Part shown: positions 1-12,205 of the stretch, one piece after another
Position numbering within the stretch: the stretch's first letter is position 1
How the letters are laid out: each line of letters starts with the position of its first letter
From: Leptodontidium sp. MPI-SDFR-AT-0119
Lineage: Eukaryota > Ascomycota > Leotiomycetes > Helotiales > Leptodontidiaceae
Reading direction: 5' to 3'
Assembly (NCBI GenBank): GCA_020726505.1
Contig: JAHLEZ010000010.1
Span: forward strand, 1,550,001-1,614,000
DNA length: 64,000 nucleotides
Translations under genes and position numbers: made by a program
The notes under the pieces: generated by a model
Told to the model about the DNA's origin: nothing
What the model saw: the letters and a program-made list of their open reading frames with translations, nothing else
Databases searched by the model: none

Positions 1-58
1 CCCTCCCCCTCACCCTCTCCAACAGCAAAATCCAATACGATACACCACGCCATTCATC

Positions 59-400
59 ATGTTTCCCAATTCCCCCTCCGCCTCCCTGCTTCCCAAACCT
101 CATCTCCCTCAACAACATCTCACCGCATCGAAACACTCTCACTCCCAATCCTCATCTCCCCCATCTCCCTCTCCATCCAAGACCTCCCCCTCTCCCTCTC
201 CAATCGAACTTATCATCCACACACCAGCCACACTAACCACGACAACAGACCAGCTCGGCCGCAAATCATCATCAAAAGGCAAGAGGAGGAAGGAGAGGAA
301 CGAGAGGAGGAGGGGAAAAGTGGGAGTGCCGAATGAATTCTGGATATGCTGTTGTTCGTATGTGCCTGGGAGGGATTTGTCTGTGCGTGCTGTTTTTTAA
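59..400 (+). CDS. Possible small Ser/Pro-rich protein (doubtful)
   Basis: An ATG-started reading frame of 113 codons, rich in Ser, Pro and Thr in its first half and in Lys/Arg in the middle (a basic run around residues 70-86). No domain is recognised. The pyrimidine-rich composition could equally be a 5' untranslated region or part of a gene cut by the window edge. There is no splice or homology support, so it is kept only as a weak possibility. Confidence 0.15.
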   Translation: MFPNSPSASLLPKPHLPQQHLTASKHSHSQSSSPPSPSPSKTSPSPSPIELIIHTPATLTTTTDQLGRKSSSKGKRRKERNERRRGKVGVPNEFWICCCSYVPGRDLSVRAVF

Positions 401-1433
401 TGGTTTATTTCCCGTTTGGGGGCGGTGGCATGGATGGCATGGGATGGGATGGCGTTCTCCTCTTTCCAACTCTACGCGCTTTGCTTGTGAAAACATGGGA
501 GAAGTGCTCCTGGCGTGGCAGTTTCTTAATCCTCATCCTCAGAACTCATTCACCCGACGATCCCCCCTGCTCCAGGTGGTACCTGCTCACTCATTTGCAC
601 ATTTTCCATTCCTCTCCATCTCCATTTCAATCTTCCGTCACAAAATAATCCCTACACACAGCGAATGCCCTACATACTACTAATACAATATTTGTGCTAA
701 GATTTTCATAACTAAAACAGTGCGGAACCATAAACATACCCGAGGTCTGAGAAATGTACTGGCTGTACTGAGTGGAGGAGGCAGGTGTGATTGGATTACT
801 TCGAATGCAGTGAGATGCTAAGGCTTAGTGTATATCACTCAGATATCTCCTTTTTCTTGGGGGGTACCAGGTCCCTCGTACCTTCCGGTTGTATCTATGT
901 GACTACAGAGCCACTAGACTCCAAATTACTTCTTCCGAATTTAGGGCGTTCCGCGATTTTGCTTAAGGATGCCGCTTTATTATAGCAATAGTGGAGCTTG
1001 ACAACACCCAGCGCTGAGCCGTAAGCATGAATCTTTACACAAGCGTTGAATTAAGAGTAGGAAATTGTTACACGTTGGTTGGACTGTTTCTACGGCGTCG
1101 ATGTGCCAATGTGACCCCTCCAATTTACTTCTTGGCTCAAGTGTTTGTCCACAAGCGATCCATTCTAGCTGTTCAACTGATTGTTCATTTAACCCTGTTG
1201 CAGTAAAATTTTCTTGTCGAGGCAGTTACGGGCAGCTAGTTCTGCCATAGGACAGAGCCCTCTCTTTGGGGACTGCCAAGATACGCGTTCTGTATGATGG
1301 GAATTCTTAGTCGGCGCAGAGACAAAGCCCAGGCGAAGGAAAACGTGGAAGCAGAGCGATGGGCCACGGCTTGTACGCACATTGATCGATCTACGGCATT
1401 GTACCTCCATATTCATTGATTTTCATAACTAGC
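401..1433. other. Intergenic, no gene seen
   Basis: Only short overlapping frames without composition bias or recognisable motifs. It probably holds the 3' region of the minus-strand coiled-coil gene that ends at 1434. Confidence 0.5.
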
Positions 1434-4390
1434 CTAAGACTCGTGGATAGTCGCTACTTTGCCATTACACCCTGAAACCACCGACACCTCTTCAAGCTGT
1501 TCGCCTTTAGCGTTGCCATGCCTTTGAAGCCTTGGTGTGACCGTGAATTCCAAATCCTCACGTTCCTGTGCCAATTTTGACTTCTTCTCTGGATCCGACT
1601 CCGTTGAGCCCAGCAGAATCATGCGTATGCGGCAACGATGCGTGCAGAGGACGATCCACATGTGAACCGCCGCCGTGAGGAACTCTATCATATCTTGCTT
1701 TCGTTTATTTGTCAGATCAACAAAGGCATCTACTGTTTCCAGGAAACGCCGATGGAAATGCGGCTGGTGCTTGACGAACGAGTGTCTCAGTGCGTTGTAC
1801 GGTGACGACGGTTTTGTGAGCGAGTCCAGAGCCGCTTCACAAGTGTCATATCGATATTTCTCAGACAACTCGTCGGGTATGGGCCATTGGTATACGTCGC
1901 TGGTTTCATTGTCATCTGGGGATATTTGTCAGTGGACTTCCAGTTCGATTTTTCCTATGAGCATATACCTGATGGAAATGAATCGCTCCAGACCTCTTCG
2001 AGATGCTCCCCTTCCTTACCCAGGACCCTGAAGGGGCTACAGAAGATCAACTGGTACAGTGTGGTCCATATTGCGTCTCCTAAGATCAATTTCTTCAACC
2101 GGCGTTGCTTCGTCCCGACCAAAGCTGTCAGGGTGTCTGTCGACCATATCTTCCTGTCCTCGCGCCATTCCCATTCCGAAAATGTCGTGACCTTGCTCAC
2201 CATACTACCGAACCCCACTATTGCAACTTTTCCCGTCTTTGAGGAGACACCTCGTACTATCTCCTGATCTGACAACCCGGGATAGTCCTCCTGTTTTAGG
2301 AGCATGCCCAACAGCTTCTTGCGTCCCGTCTCTAGCTTCACAATGGTAGCTTTATGCTTCTGCGCCTCCTCCTCCACTTTCTCCGCCGTCCTGGCGTTCT
2401 CCTCGCGTAATTCCGTCTCCAACTTCTCAATGAGAGTTTTGTGCTTCTGCGCCTCTTCTTCGACTTTTTCTTGGCTCCTGACTTTCTCCAGCCGCAATGC
2501 TCCCTCCAATTCGGTTTTGTCTGCTTCCCACTTTTTCCCTTTCTGAAGCGTTTGGCGGCTGTGCTCTTGTTGCAGTTTCTCGAGCTGCTCCTTCTTCTCA
2601 GTTTCGGCCTCCTTCAAGGCTTTTGAGTGCAATCTAGTCTGCTTGGCAAGGGTTTCGTCGTAGTGTTTCTCGAGCGCAATTCGCTTGGCATCTTGCACTT
2701 TGATCTGTTCCCGAACCTCTGAAAGTGATTGTTGATGTTCGCGCAGCTGGGCATCTTGCACTTTGATCTGTTTCCGAGCCTCTGAAAGTGATTGCTGATA
2801 CTCGTGCAGCTGGGAATCTTGCACTTTGATCTGTTTCCGAACCTCTGAAAGTGATTGTTGAAGTTCGCGCAGCTGGGCATCTTGCACCTTGATCTTTTGC
2901 CGAGCCTCTGACAGTGAAGCTTCTCGCTGACGCAGCTCGTCTGCTGCAGACTTTGCTCGAGCGGCCTCTGCTTGTCTTTGCTTCTTCAATGCATCATCGT
3001 GAAGTCCTCGGAGTTGGGTCTCAATTCTTTGCTTTTCTGACTCATGCTCCTTGCTTTGCGCGATCATCTCTGCATCGTGCTGCAGCGTTATAACAGTCTT
3101 CTGGTCCTTCAATTCCTTAGCATGAGCCTCTCTCATATTCTTCTCTGTTGTCTGGGACCTCTGATTCTCGGCCTGTCTGGCTTCCGATATAGTTTTACAG
3201 CTTCGCTCTGCTTCAGTGAGCTTACCCTCGAGTGTCTTTTGGCGCCTTCTCAAATCAAGGTCCGTTATTGCCATTTGCTGGATTTCGAGATCTTTCGCTT
3301 TGACAGTGATCCGAAGCTGACCTGCCTCTTCCAAAGCCTGTGTGAGCTCTTTCTGAGCGTTCTTCAGCTCGATGTCCGTTTGTTCCTCTCTTTGAAGCTG
3401 TACTTCCGCAGACTTTTGCAACTCATTGATAAGATTGGTAGCCCGTTTCAGTCTCCTCTCCATCTCAATGGCATCCTTGCCTTCCGCCCGCTCAGAATCT
3501 GGCGATTTGTTCCCTCCAACATCATTTTGCCTAGATGCTGATCCTTGGACTAATAGATCCACCCTATGTGGTAGATCCTCGAAACTTGAAGGATCAGAGT
3601 TCGTCGGATCTATGCTACGCGATATCCTCTCCAAGATCTCCGAGCTCGACTTGTTTTTGGCATGGCTTTCATCAAAAGTTTGATGCATATACTCCTCAAG
3701 CTTTGTCGGCAAATCTACAAAATCTGTTGTTTCGAAGTTTGTCGGATCTATCGTGCGGGAAATCCTCTTCAAAATCTCTATATGCGACCTCGCTTCGTAT
3801 CTGTTCTCGCTCAAGATATTGCGGATATGGAAGTCAACTTTTGTTGGCAAGTCTTTGAAATCCGATTTGTCGGAGTATGTCGGATCTATCGTGTGCGATA
3901 TTCTCCTCAAAATCTCCCTGCTGGAGTCGATGTCGTGACCGTCGTCCTCCAACCTTTGACGAATATGACGGCCAAGTTTTGTCAGAGGTATCGGCTTCTG
4001 GCCTTCGGAATGGAGATCGTGCTGAATGCTTTCGAGCGTGCTTATGACATCTTCCAGTTCTGGAAGTATATCATCGACATTTTGCACCGTATGGCCCGTC
4101 GCGCGACCAAGCTCTCTCCCAACTTGGTTCACGAGAGTTTCGAAAACATTTCGCTTCGCCAATACGTTTTCGATTTGTTTGGCAAGGTCATCCCTCTCCC
4201 ACCTCCCACGAGGAGCGTCAGGATGTAAAATCAAGTTCTCGATCCCCTTCAACAATCTAGCCATTTGGTATACCCTCGTAGGGAGATCCTCATTTCTTAT
4301 ACGACGATGGTCACGCGGGCCATGAACAAAGCTCTCAATTTTTTCAAGGTACTTTCCATACCTCACCAGGTCCAGAGGATTGGACGACAT
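1434..4390 (-). CDS. Long coiled-coil protein with two families of internal repeats
   Basis: Two exons (4390-1969 and 1915-1434) join in frame across a 53-bp intron with GTATAT donor, CTGAC branch-like site and CCCCAG acceptor, giving about 967 residues. Residues from about 150 to 285 hold three degenerate copies of a roughly 46-residue unit with core ILxRISxxIDPT and a following DLPxK. Residues from about 300 to 700 are heptad-rich, charged coiled coil (Glu/Gln/Lys/Arg). Inside it are four copies of a 21-residue unit (63 bp, around 2690-2890) built on IKVQD and LSE, which is exactly three heptads. The C-terminal 250 residues are globular and unrecognised. The ATG at 4390 is preceded by about 945 bp shared with the divergent Hsp70-like gene. 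A cytoskeletal or scaffold role would be a guess; no catalytic motif is seen. Confidence 0.75.
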
Positions 4391-5335
4391 TTTGGCAATG
4401 TCTCGATGAATGAGGTGTTGAGTTGAAGGAGCAGAATGGTTTTGAGGTCAGACTCCTAATTTCGTTGTCTCAACGATAATGTTCAGGTAAGGTTAGGTCT
4501 GATCGCGACAAGGCAAATTGATGTCCGGCGCAGGCGAATGTCCATCAATCTCAAAAACCGCGGTCGAAGGTGCCGTCTCCTCCTTCTATGGGAGACGCAC
4601 TGGGTTAGTCCGCTACTAGCTCTGGAAAGACTTGAAATCGGAGGAGTGCGATTGAGTGCAACGAAGTTGGCATGCGGGTCTCACTTCCCTCGAACTCGGT
4701 GTGTCATCCACTAGGAGCACCTATTCTCCAAGGTGTTTCTTTGCGGGGAGAAAAGGAACACGCGTACCAAAGTCCAGACTCAGATCCGCAGCCTATTATC
4801 AATTCCTCGTGTCAGTGTCAGGTCATTTGATCTTTGTGCAGATATCTTCCCCCACGCTAGTGGCAGCCATCAAAAGCCCCCTCGCGGGCCGCGCCATATT
4901 TGATGGCGAGGCTGAGATTTCAACCTTCACCAAAACTCACAAGAGTAGCACGGTAGGAAAAGCCAAGCTTCACTTACTCCATTTCGAAGCTTAAACAATG
5001 ATTAGGGAGACTATTTTATTTTCATAGACAGATTTTCGTTTGGGGCGGTGGATCGCTCACAAGAGCTGAACTAGGGCTGAACAAGAGCTGATACTCGCAT
5101 GAGCGGCCCAAACGGCAAGGCGTAATTCTAGAGTTGATTGTGGTAGTCAATACTTCAAGCCACCATGCATCCTTGCCCATGGGCTAAGCGGAGATAACGT
5201 TCGGCATATGGTTCTCCACCTGGTTGCGGAGAGCTTTATCGCAATGCATTGACAGCTCGTAACTCTTGTGAAGGTGTTGCCAAAGGTCCCCCCAGAAGCA
5301 TCGGAAAACTTCAATCTACAACATCTCGGGACAAA
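4391..5335. promoter_or_regulatory. Divergent intergenic region between the coiled-coil and Hsp70-like genes
   Basis: About 945 bp between two head-to-head start codons (4390 minus, 5336 plus). It must contain both promoters. I see no clear TATA box or repeated operator-like motif and no additional credible reading frame. Confidence 0.45.
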
Positions 5336-7957
5336 ATGAGTCGTCACAATCACAACTTGTTCGATTCTGCCAATGCCTACTCCATGAACGGCAACTCACG
5401 AAGGAGTGATGCGAGCTCGATGTCTGATGAACCATTCCCTGGACCCCGAGAGTTCACCCTTCCATTACACACACAAACGAGTAGCGATAGGATCTCTTCG
5501 TCTGACTTCAATGAGAGTGAGGAGCAGTACACTCACTCGCGTGCAGCATCGTCGACCTTTCAACGATCCTCCAAGATCAGCTCTGCAACCTCGAACAGTG
5601 GGGATTACGGCGATGCGACCAATCTGGTTGCTATTACCGAAGGCCAGCGCCTGGTGATTGCAATCGATTACGGAACTACTTTCACAGGTAATATGCGAGA
5701 TCGAGATAGAGCCAGAAACTGATACATAGTAGGCGTCGCTATTGTATTTGTACCCGTGGACGAGAAAACTGCCAAACTCAGCGACATCAAAGTCTTGAGA
5801 GAATGGAACAGTTCTTACAACGAGGATAAAGTCCCCAGTGCATACTCTTACACGAAGCCGAGAGCCAGTGAAGAGCAATGGGGAACTTCTTTCAGCGAAG
5901 ACGCAGAGATTATGGTTTACACGAAACTGGAACTTGACGCGCAGGAGTCGGTGATCGGTGAACTCGATATGATATTGGACAACTTGGATGGAATGAAAGA
6001 TCTCAGCAGCGAGTACGTCGTGAGCTCAAAAGGCGAACCGGACTACACCCCCAAGAAACCTGATCTTGTGGTGCTTGACTACATGAAGAAAATCTTCGAA
6101 CGAGTATGGAAATATTTGGGGGTATATGATCAAGCATTGCTCTTATCGCTACCCGTTGATATCATCATAACCCATCCCGTCGTAAGTGCACCCAACCACT
6201 AAATCTAGGAGTGGCGAAAGTGACGTGTGAATAGGTGTGGTCTTATAGAGCGAGGAATGCGACCTACCGCGCTGTCACTCTGGCAGGTTTCAACGGCGAT
6301 AAGTTCCCTAGACTTGAGAACATTAAGATGCTAGCGGAGCCAGAGGCTGCAGCAGTCTACACAGCTCGGTACCTTAAGGAAGAAGAACCGGACAAAACTG
6401 TGTTGGAGGTATGGTAGAATAATCTTGTTCTTGGGTCAGCTAACTCTCATAGAAAAATGACACCTTTATTCTATGTGACGCTGGTGGCGGGACAGTGGTA
6501 TGTAATCTCCCCCGTTTGTGTCTGAAGGATCCTGGGACACAGAAATATATTGAGACATCCTAGGATGTGGTTACCTTTCGAGTCCTTGAGACGGAGCCTT
6601 CACTCGAGCTGGAACAAATTGGCGAGCCACACAGTATGTTTCCTTATCCGTTTTAGGAATATCCGCCGCTGAATACATATAGGTCGCAAATGCGGGTCGG
6701 TGTTCATTGATGGCGAATTCAAGACATGGCTACGAGATGAGCTCCTCGGCCCCGACGACTATGAAAAGCTAGAACCGAATTCGAAGAAGAGAATAAAGCC
6801 TCACTCAACCACGGGAAGGAAAATGAGGGACGTTATGAAAAGCTTTGTCGAACACAAATGCCGCTTTACGGGTGACGAGAATGCCGACCATCGGTTCACC
6901 ATCGAGCTCCCGGCAGAGTTCGAAGGCCTTTCCATACAAGACTATGTGGATGAAGGTCTATTAAAACTAGATTGGTAAGCGAATCTACTAAGCATTCTTT
7001 TCTAAACATAGCGCGCTAATCATATCCAAGTAATGACATGATGTTGCTCTTCGAAAAATGTGTCGATGAGATTGTAGCACTGGTCAAAAGACAAGAAAAG
7101 GAAGTAATGACTAAGTACGATGACCAAGGCATAGCCCGAATCAAGGTGAGCTGAATATTATGCTATTTTCGATCAATTTCTCAACATACTGTAGAGTATT
7201 CTGATGATAGGGGGCTTTGGAGAATCGATCTTCCTGCAAAATGTCATTAGAGAACAAATGGAGGTGAACGACATCACAATCCATCGACCAGCGACATCGT
7301 AAGTATTATCGAAATAAATTGAGATTATAAGCTCATCAATTGTAGATGGTCAGCGGTGCTCAGAGGCGCTGCCCTGTACGGAATCGACAAATCTCGGCTG
7401 AAAAATTATGTACGAACGCAGAGTTTCCCCAACTACTATGCCGTGGCCAGGGATACGGAGGAGACCCAAGGGGCAGGATTAGCTCAGTATCAGGATCCAA
7501 TAACTGGCAAATTCATGGGAAAAAGCCGACTAACCTGGATCGTGCATTGCGGCGACTTGGCCTTCGAGGATTGGAATCTGTCCCAGGAAACACTTCTCGC
7601 ATTCACTTTCCGAGAGAACGACGAAAAGAACTTCACAATTTCAATCTACAAGTATCTGCGGAAGGATAATATCCTCCCGACTCGCGTTCGACCAAATGAC
7701 CCAGGTAAGTCCAAACTCGCCCCCGAGGCCGCAAACTACTCACAGCTCCAGAATTGGAAAATGTCCTGGCTATTCCTATCAGTTTCTCAAATGTGAAGCT
7801 AGACAGTTTGGATATGTACAAGAGTAGTGGGGCACGAGAGCCTTATTACCAATGTGTTGTGTCCCTATACTTGACCTGGAGAAACGAATCGCTGGAGGCG
7901 ACAGTGGTATGGAACAACAACGTTATCTATCCAGTGACTGCAGGTGGAATGATCTGA
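5336..7957 (+). CDS. Hsp70-like ATPase of the fungal HSPA12-type family
   Basis: Ten exons assemble in frame to about 721 residues: 5336-5687, 5733-6181, 6235-6408, 6453-6497, 6564-6633, 6683-6974, 7031-7145, 7195-7298, 7346-7704, 7752-7957, all with canonical GT-AG introns of about 44-66 bp. Actin/Hsp70 nucleotide-binding motifs are in order: phosphate-1 loop AIDYGTTFTG at about residue 112, the AEPEAAA helix, phosphate-2 DAGGGTVD, and the adenosine motif GGFGES. The first roughly 105 residues are Ser-rich and disordered. There is no canonical Hsp70 substrate-binding domain or EEVD tail; the C-terminus is a beta-rich segment typical of this expanded ascomycete family. The family is thought to bind ATP, but its clients are unknown. 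All motif residues needed for nucleotide binding look intact, so I regard it as functional. Confidence 0.88.
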
Positions 7958-8394
7958 TTAGTTATTCGCGGGGTAAATAGTATCAATAACGCCTTAATTA
8001 TTGAATATCGTTAGCATGTTCGCGTTGCCTCAGCCTTCTCAGTTCCATCTGCACTCCAGAGACTTGAATCACTTGAGCACTTGCAGCCCGTTTCTTTCAG
8101 CTTCTTTCAGCTCCTTTCAGCTTGCGAGATGCAATGCTATTCGGTGAGCATCGGCCTCGAATCTAATGCCATTACTAAATGAGGCTGACGAGCGGCACGC
8201 CCGATCCTTCAATGTCTCAGACCTCAGCTCAGCTCTTTCCCCGCTTCTTATTTGCTTCTCTTGCTCTTATCTCTATCCTTGCCAGCCACTACGAGACAGG
8301 ATCCAGCCGAGGTGGGGGTCGTCTCCTTCTCATCGAGTTCATTCCCGTTGAGACTTCATTCTCATTGAGATTCACACCTCAGATTTAGACAGAA
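7958..8394. other. Intergenic, short imperfect tandem motif
   Basis: Between two plus-strand genes. It contains a run of imperfect repeats of the kind CTTTCAGCT around 8090-8125 and otherwise nothing recognisable. It presumably holds the promoter of the downstream coiled-coil gene. Confidence 0.4.
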
Positions 8395-9348
8395 ATGACT
8401 TTGCTCGGAAAATTCAGCCGGACCGAGAGATACGAGAGGAAACTTCAACGCAAGCGGGAGGAGATCACGAAAGATGACCAGCAGGCACGAAAACAAGCAG
8501 AACAACGCGAGAGGCTAGCTGCTTACGAGCGGGAGAGAAGAGAGAGAGAACTTCTCGCGGACGCAGCAAGGTTGGAGAAGAAGCTTGAGCTTTCCAGACA
8601 GAAAGAGCAAGAAAGGGAGGAAGAGAAAAGACGAGCGAATGCTGCCTTACAGGCAGAGCTGGCGAGGGAGAAGGCGGAAGAACTTGAACGGGCCCAGATC
8701 CGTCATGACGAGGAAATCCAACGTCTCGCAGCAGCCAAATTCCGCGATAATCAAGAAGCACAAATACGCCTAGCAAGAGAGAGGAGACTGCGAGAGGAAA
8801 CAGAGCAACAGCTCAATAAAGAACGCAACGATCGGGAAAGGGCTCGCCTCGCCGAAGAAGCCAGACAACAATTGGTGAAAGCCAGAAAGGAAGCGGAAAG
8901 AAGGGCTGTCGAGCGTCAGAAGGAGGAAGAGGAGAGAAAGATCTTGGAGGCCGAGAAGAAGAGGCAGCGAGATCAGTTGGAAAAACACAACAACCCCAAA
9001 GCATTGCAGGAGCTGCGAGACCTCATCCGTGAAAGATATGAACTCGACATGGAGATCTACAAACTGGGAATCAAAGTAACCCCATCAAACAGAGACGTGG
9101 TCGAGAAGCTCATGGCTAAGTCCGATGAGATCCTCCAGACGATCAGGTCAATAGTTGAAGCTTGGAACGAACAGTCCTTCGAGCAGGAGTTAGAGTGGGA
9201 ATATGCTGAGCAAGTCAAAGAACGCTTGCTTGCACCTGGAAAGCGAATCTGGGCGACTGAGCCGCCTTGGTCAGCGAGATCTGATAGAACAGGTCGACGA
9301 GGGAACCTAAGAGGTGGACGCGGAGGCGGTCGGGTTTCGGCATGGTGA
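8395..9348 (+). CDS. Highly charged coiled-coil protein with C-terminal RGG tail
   Basis: A single exon of 317 codons starting at the first ATG in frame. Residues from about 10 to 205 are almost entirely Glu, Arg, Lys, Gln and Ala and should form one long single alpha-helix or coiled coil. A less charged helical segment follows (about 210-295). The last 20 residues are Gly/Arg-rich with RGG-type spacing, suggesting nucleic-acid binding. No named family is recognised. The tail is the only functional hint, so RNA binding is inference. It is co-oriented with the Hsp70-like gene, 437 bp downstream of that stop codon. Confidence 0.7.
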   Translation: MTLLGKFSRTERYERKLQRKREEITKDDQQARKQAEQRERLAAYERERRERELLADAARLEKKLELSRQKEQEREEEKRRANAALQAELAREKAEELERAQIRHDEEIQRLAAAKFRDNQEAQIRLARERRLREETEQQLNKERNDRERARLAEEARQQLVKARKEAERRAVERQKEEEERKILEAEKKRQRDQLEKHNNPKALQELRDLIRERYELDMEIYKLGIKVTPSNRDVVEKLMAKSDEILQTIRSIVEAWNEQSFEQELEWEYAEQVKERLLAPGKRIWATEPPWSARSDRTGRRGNLRGGRGGGRVSAW

Positions 9349-9795
9349 AGTCAATCGCAAAGGAATTCTAGGCTTTATCTTGGGGACTAAGCAGGTAAGT
9401 TGGGTCAAATCATGAGACTGTTTAGACCAATTCATTGATCACAATGCAGAACACGCACAAGGCTTCTCATATGTTGATGCTGGAACTTTCTTTTCTTTGG
9501 CTAGCTTGGCGGATTCATCTCGTTTTATGCTTTATTCGTGTGTTCAGAACATTTGGTGGCAACTCTCCCAGCGGACGCAGAGTCGGGTGGTTTGCCTTTG
9601 AATGAAATCGTCTGTCAGATTCTTCTAGCTACGTCTACGGCTTTAACAAAAAACAGCTTACCAGACAGTCCACAAGAAGAAGACGTTATATGGTATGCAA
9701 TGCTGATACTTTGAACTTTGAAATAAAAAAATCCCAATGATCTTTACTTCAGCCTCTGCGAATGTAAAGTGATGACACAATGCCAATTCATGAAG
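9349..9795. other. Convergent intergenic region, no gene seen
   Basis: Lies between the stop codons of a plus-strand and a minus-strand gene. No supported frame; probably the two 3' untranslated regions. Confidence 0.5.
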
Positions 9796-11462
9796 TTATC
9801 CACTCCTAGAAACTTCGTTCCACAATCTAACTGTCCTATCCCCAGAACCAGACGCTAACTGTCCACCATCACGAGCTGAGAAAGCTATACTTGAGATGCT
9901 TCCACCATCAGAATGTAGTGTCTGGGCAACTACCCCCGTCTCAATGTCCCATAGCTTGAACGTACTGTCATCTCCGGATCCCGATGCGAGCCATTTGTGA
10001 CCTACATATACTACAGCTGTAATATGATCATCCTGACCCTGCAGTATCCGTGTAGTTGATCCCGTTCTAATATCCCAGACCTTGACGGTTCGATCCCAAG
10101 AACCCGAGGCAAAACTATCTCCTCGAATAGCGATGCTCCGAACACCGTCGTCGTGCCCCTTTAGCGTTCGAATTATGGACTTGGCCCTCACATCCCATAT
10201 GCTGATTGTTCCGTCTCCTGATCCTGATATTAATCGCCTACCATCATCCGTGATTGCTATGCTCCAAATGCCACCATGTTCTCCAGGAAGAGTCCTCACA
10301 GCTAATCCAGTTTCAATGTCCCAGATTCTGATTGTTCCGTCCCCAGATCCTGAAGCCAGCTCGCCACCATCAGTTGCGTATGCTAAGCCAGAGATGCGGT
10401 CTTTATGGTCATTCAGCTCCTGAAGAAGTGACCCTGAACTAGCGTCCCAAAACTTGATGGTAGCATCCGATGATGCTGATGCCAAAACGGTTTCATCGCC
10501 AACGAAAACGACATTTGTAGCATCGTCACTGTGACCGTGAAATGACTGTAAAGTGCGCTCCGTGTCAAGTTCCCAGAGCCGAAGGCTTCCATCCCACGAG
10601 CCTGATAGCAGCCGTCCCCCATTCTTTGAGAATGCCACACTCGAAACTCCGCTGCTATGGCTAGGCAAGGTTCGAAAAAGCTTGTACTGTCTGCTGCTAT
10701 TCCGCTCGTTTTGATGTGTAGGATTGCTTGGAAGGTTCACTTTAGTTCCTTCATAAAGCTGGGAATACCAATTCAATGTTTCGCTGGAAGGACCGTCTGC
10801 ATTTATGCGCATCGGTATGTGTACATTGTCCCAGTTGGTGTCAATTAGATGCTTTTGAACATCCCCACCAGGATAGGTAGTCGAAGAGTGCCCGCTTACA
10901 CTCTCAGCATAAGATTGAACGCGTTGCAGAGTTACCTCACTTTCCGGGCGAAGATGGCGAAGTTCACGGATCTCCAGCAAGATTTGGTCCACTTTGTCGC
11001 CAATTTCTCTGGATGTTTCCCTTGCTTTAGGTAAGTATACATCCAGTGAAACTTGAAACCGATCTGCTCGAGTTCTTACAGAGAGCTGAGATTCAAAATA
11101 ACGCCGATCATAGCTTTCTGTGCCTCTAATTGTCGACACAACGTGAGGACTTCTTTCTTCCCTGTGTATACCCAATACAGGCTCGGAAGTTGACTGAGTG
11201 ATGATCGCAGCAGCAGAATGTCGGTATTCCTGGCAGTGTGGTTGCAATCTTGTAGAACCTCGAAGAGTTCCCGAGATAAGGTATCAGGCATACGCTTGAG
11301 ATTTTGCAACTGTGTGAGGACTTTCAATAGACTATCGACTTCACGAAAGAGAGAGTCGATTTCGGTCCTCGCCTCGAAGAAATCCCCACGGACATCGTTG
11401 AGCTTCACGAGGGATCCGAGTAGCCCGACCAGCCCGGTGGCTATTGAGAATGGATCTGCCAT
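9796..11462 (-). CDS. WD40 beta-propeller protein with fungal STAND-type N-terminal domain
   Basis: Two exons (11462-11080 and 11008-9796) join in frame across a 71-bp GTAAGA...CCAG intron to about 531 residues. The first exon begins MADPFSIATG and is the helical N-terminal domain that ascomycete STAND/NLR-like proteins often carry. Residues from about 230 to the end contain seven WD40 repeats, each with a GS(G/W)D signature and a W-D or W-E end, enough for one closed propeller. There is no NACHT or NB-ARC domain between the two, so it looks like an NLR without its nucleotide-binding core, perhaps an adaptor. The splice choice is the only one I found that restores phase; the protein could also start inside the second frame, but the MADPFS start is characteristic. 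Confidence 0.75.
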
Positions 11463-12205
11463 CTCTAATGCCCTTCGATTTGGGGATCAATAAAATCACA
11501 GGCTCGGCCGTCTGTTAGAGAGTATTTCAACGACCTCGATTCGTATCGAGGGGGTGGGGATCGTCAGGTCGTTCTTGTTCAGGGCGACTGTTGCGGGGCA
11601 GGGAGGCCATCTATCGAGTCTCCCTATCAGCTGCTACATCCAGCCACACTTGCATGTACCAGTTAGGACGAGGGAATATGCCTCCACGCAACAGGGGGTG
11701 CTAGTGGCACCATCAAAGCCAATTAGAGCAGGACTGAGACACCTGCGAGCAGCCTGGGGAAGTGGTGTAATTGAGTGAGTTGAGGGCGGTGGCAGTGCTG
11801 GCCTGGACCTGTACAGTGCAGATGCAAACGCCGTGAGGTCCGAGTTGACCAGCAGTGGTTCTCTCGAACAATAGAGAATAGACATCGCGCAGTATACATT
11901 ATATAAGTCACGAGAACCATTGGAGACATGCACTGACTTTCATATTTATTACTCTACATACAAGAATTCCTTTTCTGCAAGTCAAAACACTCGTGCCATG
12001 CTTCAGATGTCCCATGAACTCCCCAGCACCTTCAAATGCCCATCAACGGAGGGTATCTAGCCCAACAATATCAAGAGCAGAGAGAAGCTAGCTTAAGTGA
12101 GAAGTAGGAAAGAGAACATAAAAATCAGAAAGAAGGTCCAAAGGCTGGACCATCAGGCAGTAGAAACACCAAAGTGCACATTCTCAAACGACCCGACGAA
12201 GCCCA
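11463..12205. other. Intergenic, no gene seen
   Basis: About 740 bp upstream of the WD40 gene and downstream of the zinc-finger pseudogene. Only short overlapping frames on both strands, none with recognisable content. Confidence 0.5.

Noticed and set aside
10082..10423. Plus-strand frame of 113 codons opposite the WD40 gene
   Set aside because: Antisense shadow of the WD40 repeats.
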